DNA from: CALLPQ01 sp964392325
GTDB lineage: Bacteria; Pseudomonadota; Alphaproteobacteria; Caulobacterales; Parvularculaceae
Assembly: GCA_964392325.1 (NCBI GenBank)
Contig: CAYMPJ010000018.1
Location: 10,944 to 74,943 of the forward strand
Reading direction: 5' to 3'
DNA: 64,000 nt
In this document: positions 37,983 through 46,825 of the stretch, one piece after another
Numbering within the stretch: position 1 is the stretch's first letter
How the letters are laid out: each line of letters starts with the position of its first letter
Position numbers and translations under genes: made by a program
Notes under the pieces: model-generated
Seen by the model: only the letters and a program-made list of their open reading frames with translations
Database searches by the model: none
Told to the model about the DNA's origin: nothing

Positions 37983-39137
37983 ATGTCAGTAACCATTCAC
38001 CAGCAAGTCCGCATCGGCGCATATCTCGTCAAACAAAAATTATTAGGGCGTAAGAAATACCCATTGGTACTAATGCTAGAACCTTTATTTCGATGCAATT
38101 TGGCCTGTGCGGGTTGTGGCAAGATCGATTTTCCGGCCCCCATACTCAACCGCAGATTATCGGCTAAGGAATGTTTGGAGGCTGTTGATGAGTGCGGCGC
38201 ACCCTTTGTTGCGATACCCGGTGGAGAGCCATTGATCCATAAAGAAATTGGCGAGATTGTAGCGGGCATTGTTAAGCGCAAAAAATTTGTATCTCTTTGC
38301 ACAAATGCATTGCTACTTGAAAAAAAGTTGGACCTGTTTGAACCCTCTCCGTTCCTGCAGTTTTCAGTTCACCTCGATGGCTTGGAAAAACACCACGACA
38401 AAGCCGTTTGTCAGGATGGCGTCTTCAAGCAAGCCGTTGACGCGATTAAAGCTGCCAAAGCCAAGGGCTTTACCGTTAATGTAAATTGCACTGTTTTTGA
38501 TGGCTATCCCGCTGAAGAACTTGCTGATTATATGGATTTTTGCACCAATGAGCTGGGTGTAGGTATTTCCATGTCACCGGGCTTTGCCTATGAACGCGCA
38601 GCCGATCAGACAAGCTTCTTAAACCGTCGCAAAACGAAATCTTTCTTCCGTGATCTCTTCAATATCGAAAAAGAGCGCGGTTCAAAATGGGCGCTGACGC
38701 ATTCATCGCTCTATCTTGACTTCTTAGCCGGTAATCAGACTTACGAATGTACACCTTGGGGCAATCCAACGCGCAATGTTTTTGGTTGGCAAAAACCTTG
38801 TTACCTTCTAGGCGAAGGGTATGTGGATACATTCAAAGAGTTAATGGAAACAACGAAGTGGGATGATTACGGCACCGGGAATTACGAAAAATGCGGTGAC
38901 TGTATGGCCCATTGTGGATATGAGCCAACGGCTGCTGATGAAGCCATTGGTAATCCCTTTAAAATGTTCAAGATCAAACGCTTTAATTTGAAAACCAAAG
39001 GCCCTATGGCTCAAGAACTCGATTTGGAAAAAGCACGTCCGGCAGTTGATGTACACGAACAGATTGTCGAGGAAGAGCTAGCCAAGATCGCGGCCGAGAA
39101 GCAAGACACCAAGCAACCCGCTCAGGTTGACGCTTAA
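37983..39137 (+). CDS. hpnH: Adenosyl-hopene transferase HpnH (radical SAM)
   Basis: HpnH is the radical SAM enzyme that attaches an adenosyl group to diploptene, the first step in making C35 hopanoids. The cluster-binding CxxxCxxC motif is Cys38, Cys42 and Cys45 (FRCNLACAGCGK). GGEPL is at residues 79-83, and HLDGL lies near 130. The C-terminal part carries CTPWGNPTRNVFGWQKPCYL and CGDCMAHCGYEPTA, conserved in HpnH. AGGAG lies 8 bases before the ATG. The last 60 bases overlap the 3' end of hpnG on the opposite strand. Confidence 0.95.
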   Translation: MSVTIHQQVRIGAYLVKQKLLGRKKYPLVLMLEPLFRCNLACAGCGKIDFPAPILNRRLSAKECLEAVDECGAPFVAIPGGEPLIHKEIGEIVAGIVKRKKFVSLCTNALLLEKKLDLFEPSPFLQFSVHLDGLEKHHDKAVCQDGVFKQAVDAIKAAKAKGFTVNVNCTVFDGYPAEELADYMDFCTNELGVGISMSPGFAYERAADQTSFLNRRKTKSFFRDLFNIEKERGSKWALTHSSLYLDFLAGNQTYECTPWGNPTRNVFGWQKPCYLLGEGYVDTFKELMETTKWDDYGTGNYEKCGDCMAHCGYEPTAADEAIGNPFKMFKIKRFNLKTKGPMAQELDLEKARPAVDVHEQIVEEELAKIAAEKQDTKQPAQVDA

Positions 39138-39818
39138 CGTTTTTAACGCTTGCTTTGAATCATTACCAAGTTGAGCGAGCTCTGAAAACTGTAAAGGATC
39201 GCGCGCAGCATTTACCAATGTAGAAAAAACGCGCGTCCCCCCATCAGGTTTAACGGCATTCAGCGCTGCAGTAGGTAAAGCTCGATCTGCAGGGTCTGCA
39301 ATCGCTCGTACCGCTAAAAATGCAATCCCCGCTTGCGCAGCCGCTCTTGCCGCGCCGTGGCTTTCCATATCCACGCTTTTAGCGCCCGTTTCAGCATGGA
39401 TTTTTTGCTTGTGCTCTGCGGACATAACCACTTCATCAGAGCCATAAATAATTGATGGGCTAATGCCTACAGCGCGATGGCTCTTTTTCAACATCTCAAG
39501 TCCGCGCGGCTCACACGCAAAACGCTCTCCACTTTTGGTAACAACCTCACTACCAATAACCAGATCGCCGGGTTGATAAGCGGGCAATAAGCCTCCGGAC
39601 ACCCCGACACTGAGGATTAAATCAACAGCCCCGCGCTCAGCCCCAAATTGATCCTTACCGGGCTGACAAAGCGCCCTCGCCAACAATTCCGCGCGCTGTG
39701 CATTTGCGCCAGAAATAACAACATCAACCCGTTCATCAGGGAAAGCCGCCCGTACAGCTTTCGCCTCAGACTTCAATCCACAAATAATCCCAATTTTGGA
39801 CACTACTAGCTCGCTCAC
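39078..39818 (-). CDS. hpnG: Adenosylhopane nucleosidase/phosphorylase HpnG
   Basis: HpnG removes adenine from adenosylhopane in the step after HpnH, leading to ribosylhopane and then bacteriohopanetetrol. The 246-residue product belongs to the MTAN/purine nucleoside phosphorylase fold: IGIICGLKSEAKAVR, ILSVGVSGGLLPAYQPGDLVIGSEV and the active-site region AKSVDMESHGAARAA, with the ribose-binding Met-Glu-Ser and a downstream Asp (RAIADPADRALP). The start appears to be GTG at 39818 with only a weak ribosome-binding site. It converges on hpnH and overlaps it tail to tail by 60 bases. Confidence 0.88.
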   Translation of the reverse strand: MSELVVSKIGIICGLKSEAKAVRAAFPDERVDVVISGANAQRAELLARALCQPGKDQFGAERGAVDLILSVGVSGGLLPAYQPGDLVIGSEVVTKSGERFACEPRGLEMLKKSHRAVGISPSIIYGSDEVVMSAEHKQKIHAETGAKSVDMESHGAARAAAQAGIAFLAVRAIADPADRALPTAALNAVKPDGGTRVFSTLVNAARDPLQFSELAQLGNDSKQALKTLSVNLSGLLGVLLLGRDLG

Positions 39819-40001
39819 TTTGAAGGAAAACCTCTCTTATTTAGTGATCATGCAAATAAGGGACCGATCGCTCTTAATGGGTAACAAGTGGGCCGGCCAA
39901 ATTTGAAGCAAAGCCCTACAACATTTACTGTACAGGGTCCATAAATTCACATTTTATCGTTATTCCAACTTGCCTAAATGGTTTTGAATGGAGTTCAAAA
40001 C

Positions 40002-41300
40002 TTACTCTGCACCCACTAACCGGGCTGCTTTGTTGCCCGAGCGAATGGACCCTTCAATAGTTGCCGGCACGCCCGTATCGGTGTGATCACCAGCTAGAAA
40101 TAAATTTCTATAGGCGGTTTGTGCTTTCAGGCGCTTTGATGCGCCCTCGGGGGATTGATCAAAGGTTGCACGTTTTTCCCTGATCACCCGCACTTTTTCG
40201 TAAACCATATCCCCAAGTTCAAGTGCAATACATGTTTCTCGCCATAACCGTGTAGCGACCTCCTCATTGGGGACTTCATCCATTCCGATCGCATGGGAGG
40301 CAGACACGGTAAGGCTCACCAGGTCATCATGAATGACCGCCCATTGAGCATCACTATTTAACATGCCAATAAAAAAACCCTGCCCTAATGCACCACGCGG
40401 CAATGATTTTGGCGCCAAAAAATGGACATTTAATATTGATGAATCGTCATTAGGCGGATCAAGCTCTGGCATAACCTGTTTTAATCGCGATGGTGTTAGT
40501 GCGATAACAATTTTCGTTTCCTTATTGACCTCAATGGTTTCGTCAGAAAACTCCAGTGCCGAGATATGCTCCCCTTCTCGTTCCAGTCCACGCAATCGCT
40601 TACCAAATGTAATTTCTACTCCTTCGCGCAATAGGGTTTTAACTGCTGGATCAATAAAGGCTGGTCCTAATCCATTTTTGCCCGTCATTGGCGTACATGC
40701 TTGCCCACCCAGTGCAAAAGTTTCTTTCAGAACTGACCAAAGCAATTTTGCCTGACCGATTTGCGGCGTTGTGTTCAATACAGCCAGCGTTAAAGGTTCC
40801 CACAAACGTTGGAAAAGCAAATCATTGGCGGGCTTTTTTGATTCCGCCTCACCAATTCCCACCGCGCTAGCAACTGTCCCGTTTGTTCCAGCCATTGCAA
40901 TTTTGAGCCCCGCAAAATAATCCCCCATTTTGGTGCCGGGTATGCGTGTTTTTTTATCAAATACCCAAAACGGAATTGGCCCTTCATTAAAACGTAGCGT
41001 CCAGCGCTCACCGGTTTTAACATCAACAAATGGGTAGAGCGCATAAGGCGGGCTCATCAATTCATCTTCCGCCCCTACCCGTTTTAGATAGTCCCGGGCA
41101 TGTCGATTGGCGGACATAATGAAATGATTTCCATTATCAATCCTTCGATCCAAATATTTATCATAAAAAGAGCGACACCGACCACCCGCATGACCCGCAC
41201 CTTCAAACAAGCGAACCTTCATGCCCTTTTTCGAGCAGGCAAGTGCCGTAGCAAGCCCCGATAGACCGGCACCGATAATGATAACTTCATTGTTATTCAT
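40002..41300 (-). CDS. hpnE: Hydroxysqualene dehydroxylase HpnE
   Basis: HpnE is the FAD-dependent amine-oxidase-like enzyme that reduces hydroxysqualene to squalene. The dinucleotide-binding start is VIIIGAGLSGLATALA (GAGLSG at 10-15), followed by the Glu of RLFEGAGHAGGRCRSF. The C-terminal FAD motif is NLFLAGDHTDTGVPATIEGSIRSG. At 432 residues it has the normal length. It follows hpnD by 12 bases and completes the operon hpnC-D-E that turns farnesyl diphosphate into squalene. Confidence 0.95.
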   Translation of the reverse strand: MNNNEVIIIGAGLSGLATALACSKKGMKVRLFEGAGHAGGRCRSFYDKYLDRRIDNGNHFIMSANRHARDYLKRVGAEDELMSPPYALYPFVDVKTGERWTLRFNEGPIPFWVFDKKTRIPGTKMGDYFAGLKIAMAGTNGTVASAVGIGEAESKKPANDLLFQRLWEPLTLAVLNTTPQIGQAKLLWSVLKETFALGGQACTPMTGKNGLGPAFIDPAVKTLLREGVEITFGKRLRGLEREGEHISALEFSDETIEVNKETKIVIALTPSRLKQVMPELDPPNDDSSILNVHFLAPKSLPRGALGQGFFIGMLNSDAQWAVIHDDLVSLTVSASHAIGMDEVPNEEVATRLWRETCIALELGDMVYEKVRVIREKRATFDQSPEGASKRLKAQTAYRNLFLAGDHTDTGVPATIEGSIRSGNKAARLVGAE

Positions 41301-41312
41301 ATGGTCACGCCC

Positions 41313-42200
41313 TTATTTCTTCTTTAAGGGCGGCGCAATTGCGTAACGCGTCGAGATTGCCAGTTTTTCCCATTTCGACATTGATAATGGCTGGCCGGTC
41401 TTGTCCCAACCGCGTGCTTTAAGCTTTTTATAATACCCTTCATACACACCCATCATCAATAAAGCCGGGCGCAAAACTTGCCAATCCAATAATGTCAAAG
41501 CTTCTCTGGCATCGCTAAATTTTTGTCCGATGCTCTCGGCAAGTTCTTCCGCAACTTTGGGCAATCCCGGACTGCCAAGAACTTCGCCCGGTATTTTGGG
41601 AACATTATATTTCTCTAAAAGCTCCGACGGGAGATAAAGCCTTCCAAGATCAGCATCTTCGCCGACGTCACGCAAAATATTAGTCAGTTGTAGCGCATCT
41701 CCCAAAGCCAATGAAAATTTATCCGCAGTGGCGTTTTGCGGAGCCCCAAAAACCGGCATTGATAATTGCCCCACCGCGCCAGCAGCGCGCCTTGTATAGG
41801 CTAATAATTGTTCCATGCTTGGCGCAATTATTGGTCCGTGAGCATCCATCTCCATACCCTCAATAACCAGTATAAATTCATCTTTAGGAAGATTAAAGTT
41901 TTTAACTGGATCCAACAAAGCCTGACCGGTAAGGGTTTCCGGCGTGCCTTGATATAGACGGTCAATCTCCAAGCGCCATTCATCAAGGCTTCTTTGCCTT
42001 GCGGCAACATCAATACCATCATCATCGGCAATATCATCGACTTCGCGGCAAAATGCATAAACTGCATACATACCCTCGCGTCTCTTTTTCGAGAGAATGC
42101 GCATACCGCTCGCAAAAGAAGTTTTTGACCGCTTTACAGTATCCATCGCATGCTGGCGGGCACGCGCCTGGAGATCTGTGTCGAGCGCAGTCTCACTCAT
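41313..42200 (-). CDS. hpnD: Presqualene diphosphate synthase HpnD
   Basis: HpnD condenses two farnesyl diphosphates to presqualene diphosphate. The 295-residue trans-isoprenyl synthase has SKTSFASGMRILSKKRREG, the first aspartate motif DDIAD (55-59), and LGDALQLTNILRDVGEDADLGRLYLP (around residue 165-190) with the second metal site. The ATGA overlap with the hpnC stop indicates translational coupling. HpnC and HpnD are paralogues; HpnD is assigned by its YAFCREVDDIADD signature and by gene order. Confidence 0.93.
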   Translation of the reverse strand: MSETALDTDLQARARQHAMDTVKRSKTSFASGMRILSKKRREGMYAVYAFCREVDDIADDDGIDVAARQRSLDEWRLEIDRLYQGTPETLTGQALLDPVKNFNLPKDEFILVIEGMEMDAHGPIIAPSMEQLLAYTRRAAGAVGQLSMPVFGAPQNATADKFSLALGDALQLTNILRDVGEDADLGRLYLPSELLEKYNVPKIPGEVLGSPGLPKVAEELAESIGQKFSDAREALTLLDWQVLRPALLMMGVYEGYYKKLKARGWDKTGQPLSMSKWEKLAISTRYAIAPPLKKK

Positions 42201-43108
42201 GCTGCTCTCCCGGTTTTCTCATCGCTCTGGCGTTTTAAAGTCCCCGCTCGAAAGAAACCGGCAATGGCGCCGCCGGTACCGGCCATTGCAAAATCAGATT
42301 TAGTTAAAGCAACACGCATCGCAAGCGGGTCCCCTTTACGAAGACGCTTTAATAGTCGGCTCGCGAGATTGACAATAACCTGAGACTCCATTGCCAAGTG
42401 ACGGCTTTTCAATGCTGGCGCCAAAGCGCGCGCCTCTTCCATCATATCTTCACATCCGTCGAGCATTCTATCAATGACTCTTCGAAGTTCTGGCGTTAAA
42501 GCATCTGCCCTCACATCCTCAATCGATGAACCCTCCTCTTCCAGCCAGTCGGTCGGAATATAACAGCGATCCATCTCGCGCAAATCATCTCCGCAATCTT
42601 GTAAATGATTCAATATTTGCAAGACCGTGGACAAGGCATCAGATTGGGCATAACCGGCAGGATCCTCACCGTGCAAATCGAGCAGGTAGCGCCCCACCGG
42701 ATTGGCCGAATTTTCACAATATCCTATCAAACCCGTCCAGTCCCTATATCGCGACTGAGTGGAATCTTGTACAAAAGCAGTGATCAAATCTGCTCCATGC
42801 CTGACAGCAACATTGGTCTCCAACATGCTGGCGCGCAAATTCTCAGCCTTTTCATAGCCCCCGCTATTACTGACCGAACCACGCAATACAGCCTCGAATC
42901 CTCGCAGGCGGGCTATTTTCTCGTCACTGCTAAGATCAGGATTATCGGCAACATCATCAATCGCCCGTGCAAAGGCATAATAGGTTGCAACATGCGGACG
43001 CAAATGTTTGGGAAGGAGGAACGAACCTACCGGGAAATTTTCATCCTTTGCCCCCTTACCCGAAGGCGTTTCGGCGCTAAGGTCTATAGAAGTGTCTGCA
43101 CTGGACAT
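42197..43108 (-). CDS. hpnC: Hydroxysqualene synthase HpnC
   Basis: HpnC converts presqualene diphosphate to hydroxysqualene. It is a squalene/phytoene synthase-fold protein of 303 residues with FPVGSFLLPKHLRPHVATYYAFARAIDDVADN (assessed in two parts; first aspartate motif DDVAD at 51-55) and ILNHLQDCGDDLREMDRCYIP with the second. GGAGAG lies about 9 bases before the ATG. It is the first gene of hpnC-D-E. The stretch upstream to trmB contains two palindromes that may be operators. Confidence 0.93.
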   Translation of the reverse strand: MSSADTSIDLSAETPSGKGAKDENFPVGSFLLPKHLRPHVATYYAFARAIDDVADNPDLSSDEKIARLRGFEAVLRGSVSNSGGYEKAENLRASMLETNVAVRHGADLITAFVQDSTQSRYRDWTGLIGYCENSANPVGRYLLDLHGEDPAGYAQSDALSTVLQILNHLQDCGDDLREMDRCYIPTDWLEEEGSSIEDVRADALTPELRRVIDRMLDGCEDMMEEARALAPALKSRHLAMESQVIVNLASRLLKRLRKGDPLAMRVALTKSDFAMAGTGGAIAGFFRAGTLKRQSDEKTGRAA

Positions 43109-43291
43109 GTCGCTTCACTCTCCAGATAGGTAACTGTTAATCCTCAGATTTGTTTACCCTGTAAGCAAAGCAAACCCAAGAGGCAACTCCTGGCGTTTTT
43201 TATCAAAATACCAATTTACGGTAATTTATGACCCGTCCTGGAGCTGCGATCGAGCACAAATTTTTTTTATTAATTATCCCAAAAGTCACCT

Positions 43292-43307
43292 CAAATTTAT
43301 AAATTTG
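43292..43307. repeat. Perfect 16-base palindrome upstream of hpnC
   Basis: CAAATTTATAAATTTG is self-complementary over 16 bases and lies about 185 bases upstream of the hpnC start in the divergent gap with trmB. It is AT-rich, so it could be a regulator-binding site or a chance product of composition. The gap (43109-43513) otherwise shows no gene. Confidence 0.35.
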
Positions 43308-43391
43308 TTCCTGCAAATGCTCACCCTCATTAGCCTATCCCTCCTGATCTGGATTGTTGTACTCTATGATGACGCTTTCTTCTGCAATTTA

Positions 43392-43419
43392 CCATTGGCG
43401 AGGAAAAGGCGGCCAATGG
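43392..43419. repeat. 8-bp inverted repeat upstream of trmB
   Basis: CCATTGGC (43392-43399) and GCCAATGG (43412-43419) form a perfect inverted repeat with a 12-base purine-rich spacer, about 95 bases before trmB. It could form an RNA hairpin or bind a dimeric regulator. There is no T-run after it. Confidence 0.35.
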
Positions 43420-43513
43420 AAGGGGCGAAACTATTCATAAGAACAATTAATTAAATACAAATGCCCTTGCGATCAGACTCGATTTTTATCCCGGATTCCC
43501 CTATCCAAACCCA

Positions 43514-44263
43514 ATGCCAGACCCTATGCCAAACCATAACAATGACTCGTATATTCCCCGCCTGTATGGCCGCCGTCAGGATAAGGCCTTAAAGCCTCGC
43601 CAAGCACGACTTATGGAGACCTTACTGCCGCGCCTTTCAGTACCGGTAGAGCAAGACACCCCCATAGATTTAACGCAGCTTTTTCCGGGTAAACAGGAAT
43701 TTTGGCTAGAAGTTGGTTTTGGTGGCGGTGAACATCTTGCATGGCAAGCCGCTCAAAACCCGGAAATAGGCATGATCGGCGCAGAACCTTTTATTAATGG
43801 CGTTGCAAAACTTCTTTCTCAAATAGAGGATGAAAACCTCAAAAATATACATATCCATCATGGAGATGTTCGTCCGCTTCTTGAGACCTTGCCTGATCAA
43901 TGCCTGAATAAACTATTTGTACTTCACCCTGATCCATGGCCAAAATCGCGCCATCACAAACGCCGTATGATCTCGCCATGGTTTTTTAAACAAGCTGCAC
44001 GGCTGGTAAAACCATCGGGTATTTTGCGCGTAGCCTCAGACATTCCCGGCTATATTAGCTGGACCTTGATGCACGCACAAAACCAGCCCTGGTTTTCATG
44101 GAAGGGCGAAAAAATGAGCGATTGGACAAAAGCACGCCCGGATTGGCCACAGACCCGTTATGAAGCCAAAGCCATTCGCGAAGGGCGCACCCCAACCTAT
44201 CTGGAATTTGATCGCACAAAATTAGCCTATACCGCAAATGACGAGCAGATGGCTAATTTGTGA
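43514..44263 (+). CDS. trmB: tRNA (guanine-N7-)-methyltransferase
   Basis: TrmB makes m7G46 in the variable loop of tRNAs. The 249-residue protein starts with the usual RLYGRRQDKALKPRQ. The SAM-binding strand is FWLEVGFGGGEHLAWQA (about residue 64 onward), and the tRNA/catalytic motif FVLHPDPWPKSRHHKRRMI (about 135-153) is diagnostic. TRYEAKAIREGRTPTYLEF is the typical C terminus. No ribosome-binding site precedes the ATG. It is followed 148 bases later by the esterase gene, with the sulfur-modifying ttcA beyond it. Confidence 0.95.
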   Translation: MPDPMPNHNNDSYIPRLYGRRQDKALKPRQARLMETLLPRLSVPVEQDTPIDLTQLFPGKQEFWLEVGFGGGEHLAWQAAQNPEIGMIGAEPFINGVAKLLSQIEDENLKNIHIHHGDVRPLLETLPDQCLNKLFVLHPDPWPKSRHHKRRMISPWFFKQAARLVKPSGILRVASDIPGYISWTLMHAQNQPWFSWKGEKMSDWTKARPDWPQTRYEAKAIREGRTPTYLEFDRTKLAYTANDEQMANL

Positions 44264-44411
44264 ATTTGAATGATTTGCTCACGAGGTTAGAAATCACGAT
44301 ATATATGCCAAAAGAAGCCGTATTCATTTTAGGAATGTGATTTTTGGCCGGGTTATATATTCAAACCAAATGCAGGATCAAATCTCTTAAAAAACTTTGA
44401 CGAGACCAAGT

Positions 44412-45701
44412 ATGAAACCCAAGTTCAACACAAAGTCTATATTTCAAATTGTAGCAATTTTTCTATTTCCCTTATTTCTTTCAAGTTGTGTAAAGGCGAC
44501 TTTGGCTTGGGCAGATTTAACCCCCAAAGGTGTCTCTGGTACCCCGCCAATATTAGCCGCAAATTTTCCGGGTGACGGGCAAAGTGTGTCAAATATTTCC
44601 GATTGGGAAAACCGTCGCAAAGCCGCAATACGCATCGCCATACAAGAATACATTTATGGATATATGCCCGATAGTGCCTCTATTACTGTGCTATCTCGCA
44701 AAACCCTTGATAGTAATGCATTTGGAGGGAGAGCAACATTAGAAGAGATTACGCTCACGGCAACGGCCACCTTTTGTACACAATCAAATGTTTCGCAGCC
44801 CATTATCATTGAACTGATTGTTCCCAAAAATGCTGCCGGGCCGGTTCCATTAATTTTGAAGCAAAGTTTTAGTCGGCGCTGGAGCGCGGTGCCTCACCCT
44901 GCGGTTACTGGTGCACCCGAAGATGGGGCTGGCTCTATTGCGGGAATATTCAAATTTGTTTTTGGCCGTTATATTGCCACGCCGCCTCTTTCAGATATTC
45001 TCGATCGTGGGTATGCCATTGCAATTGCCCATCCAGCCGAATTTATTCCTGACAATCCAAGCGCCGGTCTTAAGGCACTCGCTGATCTGTCAAAGGGACA
45101 TAATGATGATGCCACCCGGTGGGGTACAATCGGCGCTTGGGGCTGGGCATATTCAAGAATGATTGACGCCGTCATTGATGACCCGCGCATCAAGAAAACC
45201 GGTTTCATTACCTATGGCCATTCACGCTATGGTAAAGCTTCACTGGTTGCAGCCGCTTTCGATGACCGGATTAGCGCGGTCATCTCGCATCAGTCCGGTA
45301 CTGGCGGGGCTTCGCTTAGTCGACGCAAAAAAGGAGAATCTGTCACCGAGATAACACAAACCTATCCCCATTGGTTTTCACAAAATTATGCCACCTTTGC
45401 AGGACGTGAAACCGAATTGCCCATTGACCAACACCATCTCCTCTCCTTACTCGCCCCTAGACCCGTTATGCTCGGTAATGCCCGCCGCGATGTCTGGTCA
45501 GATCCTAATGGCGCGTTAAAAGCTGCCATCGCTGCTGATCCGGTATGGAAGCTTTATGGCCCCGATAAAGGCTTACGCCAGTCCAGGCTAAGACCATTTA
45601 TGCCCGAAGCCGAGCTAGCCCTTTGGCTACGCCCCGGTACACACGGGGTTGTAAAAGAAGATTGGCCCGCATTTTTAGACTTTCTCGATGCGCATTTATG
45701 A
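44412..45701 (+). CDS. Glucuronoyl-esterase-like (CE15-type) alpha/beta hydrolase, lipoprotein
   Basis: The mature part resembles carbohydrate esterase family 15, whose characterised members cleave ester links between 4-O-methyl-glucuronic acid of xylan and lignin. From the ATG at 44412 there is a signal peptide with lipobox LSSC (near residue 26). The nucleophile region is YGHSRYGKAS (about residue 269), where the family usually has GCSRxGK, so the Cys is replaced by His. SHQSGTGGASLSR, YPHWF and the late GTHGVVKEDW (catalytic His) fit. The real substrate is uncertain. ttcA follows 15 bases later. Confidence 0.72.
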   Translation: MKPKFNTKSIFQIVAIFLFPLFLSSCVKATLAWADLTPKGVSGTPPILAANFPGDGQSVSNISDWENRRKAAIRIAIQEYIYGYMPDSASITVLSRKTLDSNAFGGRATLEEITLTATATFCTQSNVSQPIIIELIVPKNAAGPVPLILKQSFSRRWSAVPHPAVTGAPEDGAGSIAGIFKFVFGRYIATPPLSDILDRGYAIAIAHPAEFIPDNPSAGLKALADLSKGHNDDATRWGTIGAWGWAYSRMIDAVIDDPRIKKTGFITYGHSRYGKASLVAAAFDDRISAVISHQSGTGGASLSRRKKGESVTEITQTYPHWFSQNYATFAGRETELPIDQHHLLSLLAPRPVMLGNARRDVWSDPNGALKAAIAADPVWKLYGPDKGLRQSRLRPFMPEAELALWLRPGTHGVVKEDWPAFLDFLDAHL

Positions 45702-45716
45702 TTTACCCCTTCCCCT

Positions 45717-46652
45717 ATGACAAACTCTTTGGTTAAGACCGAACGCAAATCAAATGATTTTCCGGTTGAACCCTCTTTACAAGATAAAGGGGGAGAAAAT
45801 GATTCTGTTACACAAAAGCAAACAGCCCTCAGTGGTCTTACTTTGTATGATCATGTCACCCAGAGTGTAACTTTTAAAAAACTCCGTAAACGTCTCTTGC
45901 GAAAAACTCAGGAAGCAATCTCAGGCTATAATATGCATGAGAGCAAACATGGTAATGAAAAAGCTAAATGGTTGATATGTCTATCCGGAGGCAAGGACAG
46001 TTATAGCCTCCTGACATTATTACAAGATCTGGCTTGGCAGGGCGCCGTTAAAGCAGAATTGCTGGTTTGCAATCTCGATCAAGGACAGCCAGGGTTTCCC
46101 AAGCATGTTCTTCCCGACTATCTGGATAAAACCGGCCTGCCCTATCGCATCATCAATGAAGATACCTATTCCATTGTCACCGATAAAATCCCGGAAACCA
46201 AAACCTTTTGTGCCCTTTGCTCGCGCTTGCGCCGGGGCATTCTCTACCGTGTTGCCAGAGAAGAAGGATGCGATGCAATTGTTTTAGGTCATCACCGCGA
46301 TGATGCGTTAGAAACATTTATGATGAACCTCTTTCATGGTGGACGACTGGCTGCGATGCCGCCAAAGCTTATCAATGATGAGGGGGATTTGCTGGTCCTA
46401 CGCCCGCTTATTTTTTGCGCTGAAAAAGACATTGAGAAGTTTTCCGAGCTTTTACAATATCCAATTATTCCCTGTAATTTATGTGGATCACAAGATGGTT
46501 TACAACGTGTTGCGATGAAACACTTGCTTGATCAATGGGAGGAAAGACGCCCCGGTCAACGCGAAGTGATGATGCGCGCGCTGCAAAATGTTAGAACCTC
46601 TCACTTGGGAGACTCGGAGAAATTTGATTTTGAAACTTTGTTTAAGCCATAA
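45717..46652 (+). CDS. ttcA: tRNA 2-thiocytidine(32) synthetase TtcA
   Basis: TtcA thiolates C32 of certain tRNAs using ATP and an iron-sulfur cluster. The PP-loop motif is LSGGKDSYSLL (SGGKDS at 90-95). Cys164 and Cys167 (FCALCSRLRRG) form the CxxC that holds the cluster with a further cysteine, and Cys252/Cys255 (CNLCGS) lie near the end. GHHRDDALETFMMNLFHGG is the family's second ATP-site motif. At 311 residues it has standard length. There is no clear ribosome-binding site before the ATG, so translation may couple to the esterase gene 15 bases upstream. Confidence 0.94.
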   Translation: MTNSLVKTERKSNDFPVEPSLQDKGGENDSVTQKQTALSGLTLYDHVTQSVTFKKLRKRLLRKTQEAISGYNMHESKHGNEKAKWLICLSGGKDSYSLLTLLQDLAWQGAVKAELLVCNLDQGQPGFPKHVLPDYLDKTGLPYRIINEDTYSIVTDKIPETKTFCALCSRLRRGILYRVAREEGCDAIVLGHHRDDALETFMMNLFHGGRLAAMPPKLINDEGDLLVLRPLIFCAEKDIEKFSELLQYPIIPCNLCGSQDGLQRVAMKHLLDQWEERRPGQREVMMRALQNVRTSHLGDSEKFDFETLFKP

Positions 46653-46770
46653 GGCGAAATTGATAAAACAGCCTTTGATTTAATTTCTGACTGGCCAGCA
46701 AGGGCTTTGACTAAAAATAGTCAAGCTTCCTCCACCCCCACAAAATCGCTTGCATTTTATAATGCCAAAG

Positions 46771-46798
46771 AAAAACCCTCCGGTAAAAACCGGAGGGT
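46771..46798 (-). terminator. Intrinsic terminator after the small secreted protein gene
   Basis: A 10-bp perfect stem (ACCCTCCGGT and its complement, 4-base loop) is followed on the minus strand by TTTTTCTTT. It sits 27 bases after the stop of the minus-strand gene at 46826 and converges on ttcA. No T-run follows on the plus strand. Confidence 0.88.
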
Positions 46799-46825
46799 CA
46801 AAAAAATCATCAATAAATATTTAGA

